Assembly: GCA_022827045.1 (NCBI GenBank)
Contig: JAJDTQ010000280.1
Span: forward strand, 1 to 26,835
DNA length: 26,835 bases
Reading direction: 5' to 3'
Origin: Candidatus Binatia bacterium
GTDB taxonomy: Bacteria > Desulfobacterota_B > Binatia > UBA9968 > JAJDTQ01
Position numbers and translations under genes: made by a program. Within the stretch, counting starts at the first letter, position 1; each line of letters starts with the position of its first letter. Positions 1 through 8,094 of the stretch are shown piece by piece. The notes beneath the pieces were generated by a model that was given only the letters and a program-made list of their open reading frames with translations, was not told the DNA's origin and made no database searches.

Positions 1-703
1 CTCCGGTCAGCGCGAAGACCTTGTCGAAGATCTTGAAGGCGTCGACGCTTCGGAGCAGCGCGGCCAGGAACAGGTAGGGGGCCAGGAGCGGCAGCGTGAT
101 GGACCGGAAGATCCGCACCGGGCCGGCACCGTCCACCTCGGCGGCCTCGTACACTTCGCGGGGAACCACCTGGAGCCCGGCCAGCAGGATGATGAACGTC
201 AGTGGCGCCGTCTGCCAGGTGTCGACGATCACCAGCGACAACATCGCGATGTCCGGGTTGAACAGCCATTCGACGGGCCGCAGGTCCGCCGCCCTCAGGA
301 CGTTGTTCAGGAAGCCGAAGTCATAGTGGAACCACGCGCGCCAGATGGCGGTGACGACCATGGTGGACAGCACGTACGGCATCATGAGCACCGGGATCAC
401 CAAGCGGCGTCCCGGGATCCGGCCGTTCACGAGCAGCGCCAGCATCAGGCCGAGGCCGACCTCGCTGGCCGTGGCCAGGACCGCGAAGACGATGGTGTTC
501 CAGGTGGCGGTGCGGAAGAAACGGTGCGAGAAGAGCTCGACGTAGTTCTGGAGGCCGGTGAAGGACGCCCCCTCGAAGCCGTAATCGGTGATGAAAAGAG
601 AGAGCGCGAAGACGCGTCCGAGGGGATACAGGGTCAGCGCGGCAAACAGAACCAGCGCGGGAAGCAACAGGAAAAAGACCAGTGCATTGGAACGCCGGTG
701 CAT
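1..703 (-). CDS. Carbohydrate ABC transporter permease, MalF/UgpA type (3' end outside window)
   Basis: An inner-membrane subunit of a binding-protein-dependent importer of the carbohydrate-uptake family. I translated the minus strand from the ATG at 703 and read 234 codons without a stop before the window edge. The protein opens with a hydrophobic segment (about residues 8-30) and has further membrane segments near 68-92, 103-120 and 150-175. The permease EAA loop is clear at about residues 188-210 (EAAEVDGAG followed by a TLPLLAP-type end); it docks on the ATPase. Homologues are near 290-310 residues, so roughly 60-70 C-terminal residues are missing. The gene lies 73 bases downstream of the binding-protein gene and in the same direction, so they are probably co-transcribed. 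A second, MalG-type permease would be expected just beyond the left edge. The family call is secure; the substrate is unknown. Confidence 0.93.
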   Translation of the reverse strand, partial: MHRRSNALVFFLLLPALVLFAALTLYPLGRVFALSLFITDYGFEGASFTGLQNYVELFSHRFFRTATWNTIVFAVLATASEVGLGLMLALLVNGRIPGRRLVIPVLMMPYVLSTMVVTAIWRAWFHYDFGFLNNVLRAADLRPVEWLFNPDIAMLSLVIVDTWQTAPLTFIILLAGLQVVPREVYEAAEVDGAGPVRIFRSITLPLLAPYLFLAALLRSVDAFKIFDKVFALTG

Positions 704-723
704 CCGCCTCGACCCCGGGGACG

Positions 724-753
724 GGAACCGGCGTCCCCGCGGACGCCGGCTCC
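724..753 (-). other. Intercistronic stem-loop between binding-protein and permease genes
   Basis: Two 13-base arms at 724-736 and 741-753 are inverted complements with one mismatch, around a 4-base loop. An alternative 7-base pairing (717-723 with 732-738) overlaps it. There is no T-run. Hairpins placed just after a binding-protein gene often protect the upstream message and lower permease expression relative to the abundant binding protein, as in malE-malF. That role here is inferred from position and structure only. Confidence 0.55.
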
Positions 754-776
754 AGTCAGGTTGACGGTAGACGATA

Positions 777-2015
777 CTAGCGTTTCAGGACCCTGGCAAT
801 CTGCTGGTTCGCCTCCGCCAAGGCGTCCTTCGCGCTCATCTGAGCAATCAGGGCCAGTTGCAGGTAGTCGCCGAGGACCGCTTCGACCTTCGTCCACTGG
901 GTGATCCGCGGGCGCGGCCGGGCCTGCTGCAGGGCCTTGAGCTGCGCCGGGTACCAGCGGTACTTGCCGACCACGTCGGCATCGGCGTAGACGCTGGCGC
1001 GCGTCGGCGGGGTTCCGAACTCGAGCGCGAGCGTTTTCTGGTTGTTCGCCGATGTCACGAAGTCGATGAAGGCGCGGCCTCTCTTGGGGTTGGGGGCGTC
1101 GGCCGGCACCGCCAGCAGCCAGGTGCCGAGCATCGGGCTCGACTGCTCGGTTTCGCCCGGCGCGGCCATGATCTCGATCTTGCCCGGCACGCGCGACTTC
1201 TTCGGGTCGTCGAGCGACGGGGCCCAGGAAGGCCATAGTTCGATGGACATGGCCGTCGTCCCCTGCATCAGGGCGTCGCGCACCTCCGAGGAGTTGTAGG
1301 TCTCCACGCCCTTGGGCGCCGACTTCTTCAGCTCCAGGAACAGGTTCAGCGCCTTGAGGGCGGCGTCGGAATCGAGGCCCGCCTTGCCGGAACTGTCCAC
1401 GACCGCCCCGCCGTGACCCCAAAGAATCGGCAGGAAGCCGGTCACGATGGGATTGGCCTTCTTGCCGCGGAACACGACCCCGGAGACTCCCTTCTCGCCG
1501 GCCGCGACCGCCTTGGCCGCCTTGAGCACCTCGCTCCACGACTTCGGAGCGCCGCCGAGATGCTTCTTCAGCAGGTCCGAACGGTAAGCGAACAGCTCGA
1601 CGTTGCCGACGAAGGGCACGGCATAGAGCGGTCCGCTTCCCACCGGATACCGGGAGACGGCGACCGCGGAGCCGACAAAGTCCTTGTCGAGGCCGTCCCC
1701 TAGCTTGTCGAGGTTGGCCAGCCAGCCGCGCGACATGAACTCCACGGCCCAGGTGTCGTCGAGCATGATGACGTCGTACGCTTTTGCCTTTTCGCGCATC
1801 GAGATGGTGACCTTCTCGAGCAGGCCGCCGTAGGGAAGTTCCAGGCGGTCGACTTCCAGGCCCGGATTGGCGACCTTGTAGGCATCCACCATCTTCGACA
1901 GGGCGGAGGCGTAGCCGCCGTCGCGTCCCGCGATCACCAGCTTCTCCGCCATGGAGGCCGAAGCGGTCACCAGCGCAACCGCGCTTGCCAGGGCCAATAT
2001 CCTAAAGAGCTTCAT
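777..2015 (-). CDS. Extracellular solute-binding protein family 1 (carbohydrate ABC importer)
   Basis: A periplasmic binding protein of 412 residues that captures the substrate and delivers it to the permease beside it. The first 23 or so residues form a signal peptide (MKLF, a hydrophobic stretch, then a SMA cleavage-like end). The mature part has the family-1 organisation: an early lobe with YDVIMLDDTWAVEF near 84-97, then motifs such as GTWLLAVP near 295 and GRAFIDFVTS near 315-325. Length fits MalE/UgpB-type proteins. The ATG at 2015 is supported by a strong ribosome site (complement of 2025-2031, AAGGAGG, 9 bases upstream). A TTGACA box and a LacI-type operator lie upstream, so the divergent repressor gene probably controls it. 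The sugar or polyol bound cannot be told from sequence. Confidence 0.93.
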   Translation of the reverse strand: MKLFRILALASAVALVTASASMAEKLVIAGRDGGYASALSKMVDAYKVANPGLEVDRLELPYGGLLEKVTISMREKAKAYDVIMLDDTWAVEFMSRGWLANLDKLGDGLDKDFVGSAVAVSRYPVGSGPLYAVPFVGNVELFAYRSDLLKKHLGGAPKSWSEVLKAAKAVAAGEKGVSGVVFRGKKANPIVTGFLPILWGHGGAVVDSSGKAGLDSDAALKALNLFLELKKSAPKGVETYNSSEVRDALMQGTTAMSIELWPSWAPSLDDPKKSRVPGKIEIMAAPGETEQSSPMLGTWLLAVPADAPNPKRGRAFIDFVTSANNQKTLALEFGTPPTRASVYADADVVGKYRWYPAQLKALQQARPRPRITQWTKVEAVLGDYLQLALIAQMSAKDALAEANQQIARVLKR

Positions 2016-2083
2016 GGGGTGAGTCCTCCTTCCGTGGCGTTTTCAGCCTGTTTCGGCCCGTGCTCGGGCCGTGGACGAGCCGA

Positions 2084-2112
2084 CGGTAAAACGTTTTCAT
2101 ATTTCTTGTCAA
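2084..2112 (-). promoter_or_regulatory. Promoter of the binding-protein operon with overlapping LacI-type operator (O1)
   Basis: On the minus strand a perfect -35 box TTGACA occupies 2112-2107. It is followed by ATGAAAACGTTTTACC (2100-2085), whose core AAAACGTTTT (2088-2097) is a perfect palindrome with the central CG typical of LacI-family operators. The palindrome occupies the spacer and the likely -10 area, so a bound repressor would block RNA polymerase. The -10 itself is weak (TTTTAC-like). A similar half-matching site lies at 2154. Confidence 0.65.
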
Positions 2113-2153
2113 CCGCTCTTTGCTACAGCAGCGTTAAGATGTTGTGACACGAC

Positions 2154-2169
2154 TTGAAAACGATTTCGC
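2154..2169 (+). promoter_or_regulatory. Second LacI-type operator (O2) at the 5' end of the repressor gene
   Basis: TTGAAAACGATTTCGC repeats the O1 pattern (TGAAAACG followed by a T-rich half) with a less perfect right half. It sits immediately upstream of the ATG candidates of the lacI-type gene, about 60 bases from O1. It probably serves autoregulation or looping between the sites. Its overlap with the furthest upstream TTG codon argues that translation begins further downstream, at 2172 or 2190. Confidence 0.5.
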
Positions 2170-2189
2170 GAATGGCCTATACCCGTGCC

Positions 2190-3236
2190 ATGAAGCGTGT
2201 GACGATCAAGGACGTTGCGGTCATGGCGGGGGTTTCGCCCGCCACCGTGAGCCGGGTCGTGTCGGGCGACGGCAGGGCATCGGGAGAAGTGGCCAGAAAG
2301 GTGCGGGCGGCCGCGGACAAGCTGGGCTACAGGCCCAGCGTGATGGCGCGGAGCCTGACCCAGTCGAGCACGCAGTTGATCGCCCTGGTGATGGGCTCGC
2401 TCCAGAACCCGTTCGACGCGGCCCTGGTGGAGTCGTTGTCGGCGGGCTTCTACAGCCGGGGCAAGCGCCTGCTGATCGTTCCCGCGGACCACGGCGAGGA
2501 CGATTCGGGGCCGATGATCGCGCTCGACTACCAGACGGACGGTGTGGTGGTGGCGGCCGGACACATTTCGCGCTCGGCGAGCGAAAGCTTGGCGAGGCTC
2601 GGCATCCCGGTCATACTCTTCGGCCGCATGCTGGAGGCGCCGGGCGTCGATTGCATCGTGGCGGACAACTTCGAGGGGGCGCGACGGGCCGGCAGGGTGC
2701 TCGCCCGTTCCGGCGCGAAGCGCGTGACCGCCGTCCGGCATGCAATGGACACGTTCTCGGACGACGAACGGGTGGAGGGGCTGCGCGCGGCGCTGAAGGG
2801 CAGGGCGGATGTGACGGTCGTGAAGACCTCGGCCGGCAACGGCCATGCCGACGCGCTCATGCTGCTGTCGGGCCCGGAACGGCCGGACGCGGTCTTTTGC
2901 GTCAACGACCTGCTGGCCATGGGCGTGCTGGAGGCAGCCGCCTCGGTCGGACTGCGCGTTCCGGAAGAGCTGTCCGTCATCGGCTTCGACGACATTCCGA
3001 TGGCTTCCTCGCCGTCGTACAGCCTCACCACGTTGCGCTTACCGGTGGACGAGGTGGCCGGCTGGATCATCGAGCGATTGCTGATACGGCTTCAAATGCC
3101 CGAGCTACCGGTGGAAATGCATAGGGTTCCCACGCCCTTGATTGTTCGGGGTTCGACGCGTAGAGTCCTGGCCGCGACGACTCGTATGGGCGCCGACGCC
3201 GAGGAAGGCGCGAGGCCAGGACGGGCCGGGAACTAG
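2190..3236 (+). CDS. LacI-family transcriptional repressor
   Basis: A sugar-responsive DNA-binding repressor of 348 residues from the chosen start. The N-terminus is a canonical LacI headpiece: TIKDVAVMAGVSPATVSRV (residues 4-22) holds the helix-turn-helix, and KLGYRPSVMARSL ends the hinge helix. The rest is a periplasmic-binding-protein-like effector domain (LIALVMGSLQNPFD, DGVVVAAGH, SVIGFDDIPMASS), close to the usual 330-350 residues. In-frame alternatives are TTG at 2154 and ATG at 2172. I prefer ATG 2190 because homologues begin just before the TIKDVA motif, though no start has a clear ribosome site. It is divergent from the binding-protein gene and upstream of the transporter ATPase, so it most likely controls this importer and itself through the two palindromes. 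Confidence 0.92.
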   Translation: MKRVTIKDVAVMAGVSPATVSRVVSGDGRASGEVARKVRAAADKLGYRPSVMARSLTQSSTQLIALVMGSLQNPFDAALVESLSAGFYSRGKRLLIVPADHGEDDSGPMIALDYQTDGVVVAAGHISRSASESLARLGIPVILFGRMLEAPGVDCIVADNFEGARRAGRVLARSGAKRVTAVRHAMDTFSDDERVEGLRAALKGRADVTVVKTSAGNGHADALMLLSGPERPDAVFCVNDLLAMGVLEAAASVGLRVPEELSVIGFDDIPMASSPSYSLTTLRLPVDEVAGWIIERLLIRLQMPELPVEMHRVPTPLIVRGSTRRVLAATTRMGADAEEGARPGRAGN

Positions 3237-3300
3237 TGTTGCCTCCCACCAACACGTAGACGAATCCGCTGCACAAGGTAGCGCCGCCGGGGCGGGCGCG

Positions 3301-4317
3301 ATGCCGGACGTTGAACTCAGGAATGTAACCAAGCTCTTCGGGCAGACCCGCGTTGTCCGCGACGTCTCGCTCAAGATCGAGGCGGGCGAGTTCGCGGTCC
3401 TCGTCGGCCCCTCGGGTTCGGGCAAATCGACTCTTCTGCGAATGATCGCCGGACTAGAGGAGATATCCGGGGGCACGTGCAGCATCGGCGGGAGGGTGGT
3501 GAACCGGCTCCCGCCCAAGAAGCGCGGCGTGGCCATGGTGTTCCAGAACTACGCGCTCTACCCCCACATGACGGTTTTCGAGAACCTGGCGTTCGCGCTG
3601 AAGGTTCAAGGACTCAAGAGGGCCGAGATAGCGGAGCGGGTGCGGAAGATCGCCGGCATCGTGGAGCTCGAGGACTATCTCCAGCGGAAACCGGCCCAGC
3701 TCTCGGGCGGGCAACGTCAGCGCGTGGCCATGGCCCGGGCCATGGTGCGCGACACCGGCCTGTTCCTGCTGGACGAACCGCTGTCCAACCTCGATGCCAA
3801 GCTCCGCACCCAGATGCGGGTGGAGATCCGCAAGCTGCACGACCGCCTGGGGGCGACCTCCATCTACGTCACCCACGACCAGACCGAGGCCATGACCCTG
3901 GCCGACAAGATCGTGGTCCTGAACGACGGACGGATCGAGCAGACCGGCACCCCGGACGAGCTGTACGAGAACCCGCAGACGCTGTTCGTGGCCGGGTTCC
4001 TCGGTTCGCCCCCCATGAACTTCTTTCCCGGCCGCATGGTCGGGCTCGATGGAGACGTCACCGTGGGCGTCCGGCCGGAGAGGCTACGGCTCGAGCGGCG
4101 CGGCGTCGACGACCTGCATCTCCAGGCCAGGTTGGAGCTGATCGAGTACCTCGGCTCCAGCGCCCTCCTTCACTGCAACGCGGCGGGCGTGAAGCTCGTC
4201 GTGGAGACCCAGGGCGGCGGCAAGCCCCGCCCCACGCCGGGATGCGCCATTAACCTGTTCACCGAACTCGATAGCCTTCACCGTTATCGGGCCGACGGAA
4301 ACGGCGGCCAAGGATAG
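3301..4317 (+). CDS. Carbohydrate ABC transporter ATPase, MalK/UgpC type
   Basis: The ATP-hydrolysing subunit (338 residues) that powers the importer encoded on the other strand. Walker A is GPSGSGKST (36-44), the Q-loop glutamine is Q82, the signature is LSGGQ (134-138), Walker B plus catalytic Glu is LFLLDE (154-159), and the switch His is H192. The C-terminal part after about 235 is a regulatory TOBE/OB domain (VGVRPERL near 256), as in MalK and UgpC, though shorter than the 370 residues of E. coli MalK. The frame is open upstream to 3142 inside the repressor gene. The ATG at 3301 fits the family N-terminus, although no clear ribosome site precedes it. The gene follows the repressor by 64 bases, so it is probably co-transcribed with it. 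Confidence 0.92.
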   Translation: MPDVELRNVTKLFGQTRVVRDVSLKIEAGEFAVLVGPSGSGKSTLLRMIAGLEEISGGTCSIGGRVVNRLPPKKRGVAMVFQNYALYPHMTVFENLAFALKVQGLKRAEIAERVRKIAGIVELEDYLQRKPAQLSGGQRQRVAMARAMVRDTGLFLLDEPLSNLDAKLRTQMRVEIRKLHDRLGATSIYVTHDQTEAMTLADKIVVLNDGRIEQTGTPDELYENPQTLFVAGFLGSPPMNFFPGRMVGLDGDVTVGVRPERLRLERRGVDDLHLQARLELIEYLGSSALLHCNAAGVKLVVETQGGGKPRPTPGCAINLFTELDSLHRYRADGNGGQG

Positions 4318-4322
4318 CGTGT

Positions 4323-4374
4323 CTGGCAGGTTCACCAACGCAGCCCTGCCAGGAGAAGTGATACGGATTCTCCT
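4323..4374 (+). promoter_or_regulatory. Two overlapping hairpins upstream of the toxin-antitoxin pair
   Basis: CTGGCAGG (4323-4330) pairs with CCTGCCAG (4345-4352), and AGGAGAA (4351-4357) pairs with TTCTCCT (4368-4374). The arms share bases 4351-4352, so both cannot form fully at once. The first could end the ATPase transcript, although no T-run follows. The second is a candidate antitoxin operator. A further perfect 10-base palindrome, CATAGCTATG (4396-4405), includes the antitoxin start codon. Function is inferred. Confidence 0.35.
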
Positions 4375-4402
4375 AGCGAAGAGAATATGGTAAAGCATAG
4401 CT

Positions 4403-4651
4403 ATGAAGGTCATACAATTGACGATGGAGCCCGAACTGGTTGAGCGAGTCGACAAACGGGCGAAGCGCCTTGGGACGACGCGCTCCGGGTTTGCACGTGA
4501 AGCGTTGAAAGCTGCCTTGGGACGCTATGAGGAAGCAGAATTGGAAGAGCGGCACAGAGCGGGATACCGCAAGGCACCACCGGTGAATCAAGAATTCGGC
4601 ATCCCAGAAGAGGACCATGCGTGGGGTGACGGCGGGTGGAAGGACGGGTGA
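4403..4651 (+). CDS. Ribbon-helix-helix antitoxin of a MazEF-type module
   Basis: An 82-residue protein with an N-terminal ribbon-helix-helix DNA-binding fold: a beta-strand VIQLTMEPELV (about 3-13), then helices around ERVDKRAKRLG and TRSGFAREALKAAL (about 14-40). The C-terminal half is acidic and probably unstructured until bound to the toxin. Its stop codon overlaps the toxin ATG by one base (TGATG at 4649-4653), the usual coupling in these modules. Such antitoxins neutralise the toxin and repress their own operon, and a palindrome over the start codon (4396-4405) could be an operator. The class is secure from the fold pattern and the toxin neighbour; the exact family name is not. Confidence 0.85.
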   Translation: MKVIQLTMEPELVERVDKRAKRLGTTRSGFAREALKAALGRYEEAELEERHRAGYRKAPPVNQEFGIPEEDHAWGDGGWKDG

Positions 4652-4965
4652 TGCGCCGAGGCGAGATCCGCTGGTACCGTTTCGCGCGTCCCGACAAACG
4701 CAGGCCCGTGCTCATTCTGACGCGGGACTCGATCATATCGAGCTTGGGCGAGGTGACGGTCGCTCCGGTCACCACCACGGTTCGCGGCATCCCGAGTGAG
4801 GTCGCGTTGTCCGCGGACGACGGAATGCCGCGCGAATGCACGGTGAACTGCGATCACCTGCAGACGGTCCCACGTGGAAGACTAGGTGCGCTGGTCGCCA
4901 GTCTTTCCGCGGGAAAGATGGACCGGGTAGCGAACGCGGTTCGTTTTGCCCTCGCCTTGGACTGA
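4651..4965 (+). CDS. MazF/PemK-family mRNA-interferase toxin
   Basis: A 104-residue toxin of the MazF/PemK family, whose members cleave mRNA at short sequences in the absence of antitoxin. Family features are visible in order: MRRGEIRWYRF (1-11), RPVLILTRD (about 22-30), the strand VTVAPVTTTVRGIPSEV (about 39-55), and TVNCDHLQTVPRGRLG near 68-83. The ATG at 4651 is chosen over the in-frame ATG at 4636 because it matches the family N-terminus, overlaps the antitoxin stop by one base, and has AGGA at 4641-4644. Length is typical. Its target sequence and whether the module is active are unknown. Confidence 0.9.
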   Translation: MRRGEIRWYRFARPDKRRPVLILTRDSIISSLGEVTVAPVTTTVRGIPSEVALSADDGMPRECTVNCDHLQTVPRGRLGALVASLSAGKMDRVANAVRFALALD

Positions 4966-5009
4966 TCTATCATCACGCCGCCGGTGGGTTCCCCGCGGTT
5001 GCAAATGCT

Positions 5010-6485
5010 TTAACCCCGGTTGCTCAATCGGGACCCCCTCCCCGCCGCCGCAATCAGCGTGAAAGCCAGCGCGCTCAGCCCAAGGCACGCCGCCGTCGTG
5101 TACGCATTCCCGTATCCTTCCATGAACGCGCCCAGGAGGCGGGGGCTGTCCGCGATGTTCAGGGCGGCAAGGTCCTGGGGCGCGGACTGGTTGGTGGCGG
5201 CTGCCAGCCGCATGCCGACGAAGGCGGTGGCGATGGCGGTGCCCACGGAGCGGCCCACGCTGCGGATGATGGAGATGACGGAGGAGGCGATGCCCAGTCG
5301 CTCGGGCGGCACGGAGCCGATGAGGCCGTGGTTGTTGGGGGTCTGGAAGAGGCCCAGGCCGACGCCCAGGAGAGCCAGGCGCGGAACGATCTCGGCCGGG
5401 CTCGAATCCTGGTCCAGCAGGCTCATGGCATACATGGCCACGGCCACCACGGTGGCTCCGGCGGCGGCGGGGAGCGTGGAACCGATGCGGTCGGTTAGCC
5501 AGCCGGCGGAGGGCGATACCACCATGAGCACCAATGCCGTGGCGGTCATCAGGCTGCCCGCTTCCAGGGGGTCCATGCGCAGCACAAGCTGCAGCAGGAA
5601 CGGCATCATCAGCTCGTTGGTGCTGAGGGCGACGAAGGTGCACAGGCGGGCGAGGTTGCCCACCGCGAAGGGCACGATGCGGAGCAGCCCGAGGTCGAGG
5701 ATGGGGTAGGGGCAGGTGGCTTCCCTCCAGACGAACAAGGCCAGGAAGAGCGCGCTCAACGGGAATCCCCAGTAGCCCAGTCCACCCCGGGTGATTCCCA
5801 GCAGCAGGAACGTGAGCCCCACCGCGAACAGGGCGGCGCCGGCGAAGTCAAAGGGCGCCCGTGCCTCTCTGCTGTCCGATGTCCGGTCGTTCAGCAGGAG
5901 AAAACGGGCGGCGGCGAAGCCGATGAACGAAAGGGTGCCGGAGATGAAGAAGATGTAGCGCCAGCCCAGGGTGAAGGTGATGAACCCGCCCACCACCGGA
6001 CCCAGCGTGAAGCCGATGGCGGAGACCAGGCCGCCGGAAAGGCCCATGGCGCGGCCGCGGTCGGGGCCGGTGAAAAGAGAGCCGGTCAGCGCGAAGGTGT
6101 TGGTCATCATCAGGGCGGCGCCCACGGCCTGTCCCACGCGGCAGGCCATGAGCTGCGAGGGTCCCTGGGCCACTCCCGCCAGCATCGAGGCCACGCCGTA
6201 GACCATGAAGCCCGCCGAGAAGGTGAGCTTCCGCCCGAGGAGATCCGAGAGCCTGCCGCAGGGCAGGTACAGGGCTCCCGTCACCAGCGCGTAGACGAAG
6301 ACGATCCAGCCGGCGAAAGTGATGTCGGTGCGGAACTCGGTTATGATCACCGGCAGGCTTATGGTAAGCATGCCGACATCCGTGGTGGCGATGAAGACAG
6401 AGATGACGACGACCCAGAGGGCCCACCAGCGGTGGTTGGGGCCGAAGACGCGGTTGTCGATGAAGTCTCTGAGCCAGGGTGCCAT
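5010..6485 (-). CDS. MFS transporter, DHA2 (EmrB/QacA-like, 14-helix) family
   Basis: A 491-residue inner-membrane antiporter, probably exporting a small organic compound in exchange for protons. It has a short cytoplasmic N-terminus (MAPWLRDFIDNRVFGPNHRWW), then about 14 hydrophobic segments. The MFS motif A variant GRLSDLLGRK lies at about 77-86, between helices 2 and 3, and a motif-C-like GPVVGGFI lies in helix 5 near 162-169. Length and helix number fit DHA2 drug exporters. The start has no strong ribosome site but matches the family N-terminus. It is divergent from the first hpaB with a 131-base gap, and a fragment of a second copy survives at 8977-9057 upstream of the second hpaB. That pairing suggests it handles a substrate or product of the HpaB enzymes. 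Confidence 0.93.
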   Translation of the reverse strand: MAPWLRDFIDNRVFGPNHRWWALWVVVISVFIATTDVGMLTISLPVIITEFRTDITFAGWIVFVYALVTGALYLPCGRLSDLLGRKLTFSAGFMVYGVASMLAGVAQGPSQLMACRVGQAVGAALMMTNTFALTGSLFTGPDRGRAMGLSGGLVSAIGFTLGPVVGGFITFTLGWRYIFFISGTLSFIGFAAARFLLLNDRTSDSREARAPFDFAGAALFAVGLTFLLLGITRGGLGYWGFPLSALFLALFVWREATCPYPILDLGLLRIVPFAVGNLARLCTFVALSTNELMMPFLLQLVLRMDPLEAGSLMTATALVLMVVSPSAGWLTDRIGSTLPAAAGATVVAVAMYAMSLLDQDSSPAEIVPRLALLGVGLGLFQTPNNHGLIGSVPPERLGIASSVISIIRSVGRSVGTAIATAFVGMRLAAATNQSAPQDLAALNIADSPRLLGAFMEGYGNAYTTAACLGLSALAFTLIAAAGRGSRLSNRG

Positions 6486-6535
6486 GACGGGTGGACCGGG
6501 AGCGGGCGCGAGCCCGTCCCACCATTCTTAGCCCC

Positions 6536-6558
6536 TTCTCGTCCGGCACGAAAACGAT
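6536..6558 (+). promoter_or_regulatory. Conserved block upstream of first hpaB (matches 9081-9103)
   Basis: These 23 bases (beginning TTCTCGTCCGGC) recur at 9081-9103 with a single mismatch, at nearly the same distance from the two hpaB start codons (58 and 53 bases). The surrounding bases are less similar. The block could hold shared promoter or regulator-binding information, or simply be residual duplication homology. No clear -35/-10 pair is visible. Confidence 0.4.
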
Positions 6559-6616
6559 TGGAGCACTCACGGGCCCGAGGCGTTCCCGGCGGGGTCCCGG
6601 CAGGAGGTCAGAGGGC

Positions 6617-8044
6617 ATGGCCATTCGATCCGGCAAGAACTACATCGAGTCGCTGCGCGACGGCCGCGAAGTGTGGCACGCGGGAAAGCGCATCGACGAC
6701 ATCACCACCCATCCGGGCTTCACCGGCACCATCAAGACCCTCGCGGACCTCTACGACCGGCAGGCCTCGGCGGAGGACGGCGACACCATGACGGTGGCGC
6801 GGGACGGCGAGCGCATTTCCTATAGCTACCTGCCGCCGCTGAACGCCGAGGAGCTGCAAGCCAAGCGCGGCAATATCGAGCTGTGGTCCAGGGAGACCTT
6901 CGGCCAGATGGGACGGTACCCGGAGTTTTGCGCGGAGCTGGTGGTGGGCATGCTGGACATTGCCGACACGTTGGCGGACCACGACCCGCGCTGGGGAGAA
7001 AACGCCCGGGAATACTACCGTCACTGCATCGCCGGCGACCTGTGCCTGACCCATGCCCTGCAGGACCAGTTCTACGACCACTCGAAACGGGTGAGTGAGC
7101 AGTCCGATCCGGACCTGGTCCTCCATGTGGTCCGGGAGACCTCGGAGGGGGCGGTGGTTCGCGGCCTCCGGAACCTCGCGACCTTGGCGCCCCTGTCCGA
7201 CGAAACCCTGGTGTATCCCAACCGGCCGCGGGACCCGGACGAGCCCGAGTACGCCCTGGCCTTCGCGGTCCCCATGAACGCCCCGGGACTGAAGATCATA
7301 TGCCGGGATCTGTACGCCGAGCACGCCGACCCGGAGCGCTTTCCGCTCACCGCGCGTTTCGACGAGGTGGACGCCACGCTCATCTTCGACGATGTCCTGG
7401 TGCCCTGGAACCGGATCTTCGCCTATCGAAAGCCCGAGTTGGTGGCTGGCTTTCACCGGAGCATCCAGACCTGGGCGGGCTACGCCACCCTGGTCCGCCT
7501 CATCATCAAGCTCGAGACGTTCCTTGCGGTGGCCCAGCTCCTGACGGAATGGTCCGGCCGGCACAAAAATCCCAGCTCGCAACTCCGGCTGGCCGCGTTC
7601 GTGCAGGACCTGGAGATCCTGCGCGACTGCGTGGAGATGGGAGAGGCCCGGGCCTTCCGCACAAAGGGAGGCTTCTGGGCGCCGCGCCTCACCCCGGCCT
7701 ACCGGGTGCACAGCATCGAGGCGTCGGACCGGGCCGAGGGCAACATGGAGAGCCTGCTGACCAGCTCGCTGGTGCTCACCGGCGGCGGCTCGGACCTGGC
7801 CAGCGGGGACCTGGGACCGCTGGTGGACCGCTACTTTCGCGGCTGCGCCCCCAGCACCCGGGAGCACCTGAGGCTGCTGGCGGTAGCGGCCGATCTGGTC
7901 ATGACGCCGTTTGGCAAGCGCGGACAACTCTACGAGCGTCTTCAGAGCGGCGACCCGGACAACCAGCGGCGGCGCGCCTACGCGCAGTTCCAGGAGCGCG
8001 ACGGCGCCCACCGGCTGCTGGAGTTCATCAACAAGGACTGGTGA
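6617..8044 (+). CDS. HpaB-family flavin-dependent aromatic monooxygenase (copy 1)
   Basis: A 475-residue member of the 4-hydroxyphenylacetate 3-monooxygenase large-component family. These cytoplasmic enzymes use reduced flavin and O2 to hydroxylate phenols ortho to an existing hydroxyl. Visible features: N-terminal GKNYIESLRDGREVWHAGKR (6-25), the active-site region with R100 (GQMGRYPEF) and H146 (DLCLTHAL), the flavin-domain stretch VPWNRIFAY near 296-304, and the C-terminal LVLTGGGSDL. Length fits the bacterial two-component type (about 480-520). The ATG at 6617 has AGGAGG at 6602-6607; the frame stays open upstream without family similarity. A flavin reductase partner (HpaC type) is not in the window. 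It is a close full-length paralogue of the gene at 9157 with no visible indels. The substrate is not determinable. Confidence 0.9.
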   Translation: MAIRSGKNYIESLRDGREVWHAGKRIDDITTHPGFTGTIKTLADLYDRQASAEDGDTMTVARDGERISYSYLPPLNAEELQAKRGNIELWSRETFGQMGRYPEFCAELVVGMLDIADTLADHDPRWGENAREYYRHCIAGDLCLTHALQDQFYDHSKRVSEQSDPDLVLHVVRETSEGAVVRGLRNLATLAPLSDETLVYPNRPRDPDEPEYALAFAVPMNAPGLKIICRDLYAEHADPERFPLTARFDEVDATLIFDDVLVPWNRIFAYRKPELVAGFHRSIQTWAGYATLVRLIIKLETFLAVAQLLTEWSGRHKNPSSQLRLAAFVQDLEILRDCVEMGEARAFRTKGGFWAPRLTPAYRVHSIEASDRAEGNMESLLTSSLVLTGGGSDLASGDLGPLVDRYFRGCAPSTREHLRLLAVAADLVMTPFGKRGQLYERLQSGDPDNQRRRAYAQFQERDGAHRLLEFINKDW

Positions 8045-8094
8045 TGCGACGGCTCGCTGGCCGTTGGTCAGGGAGCGCCTGATGCCCCCTGCCT

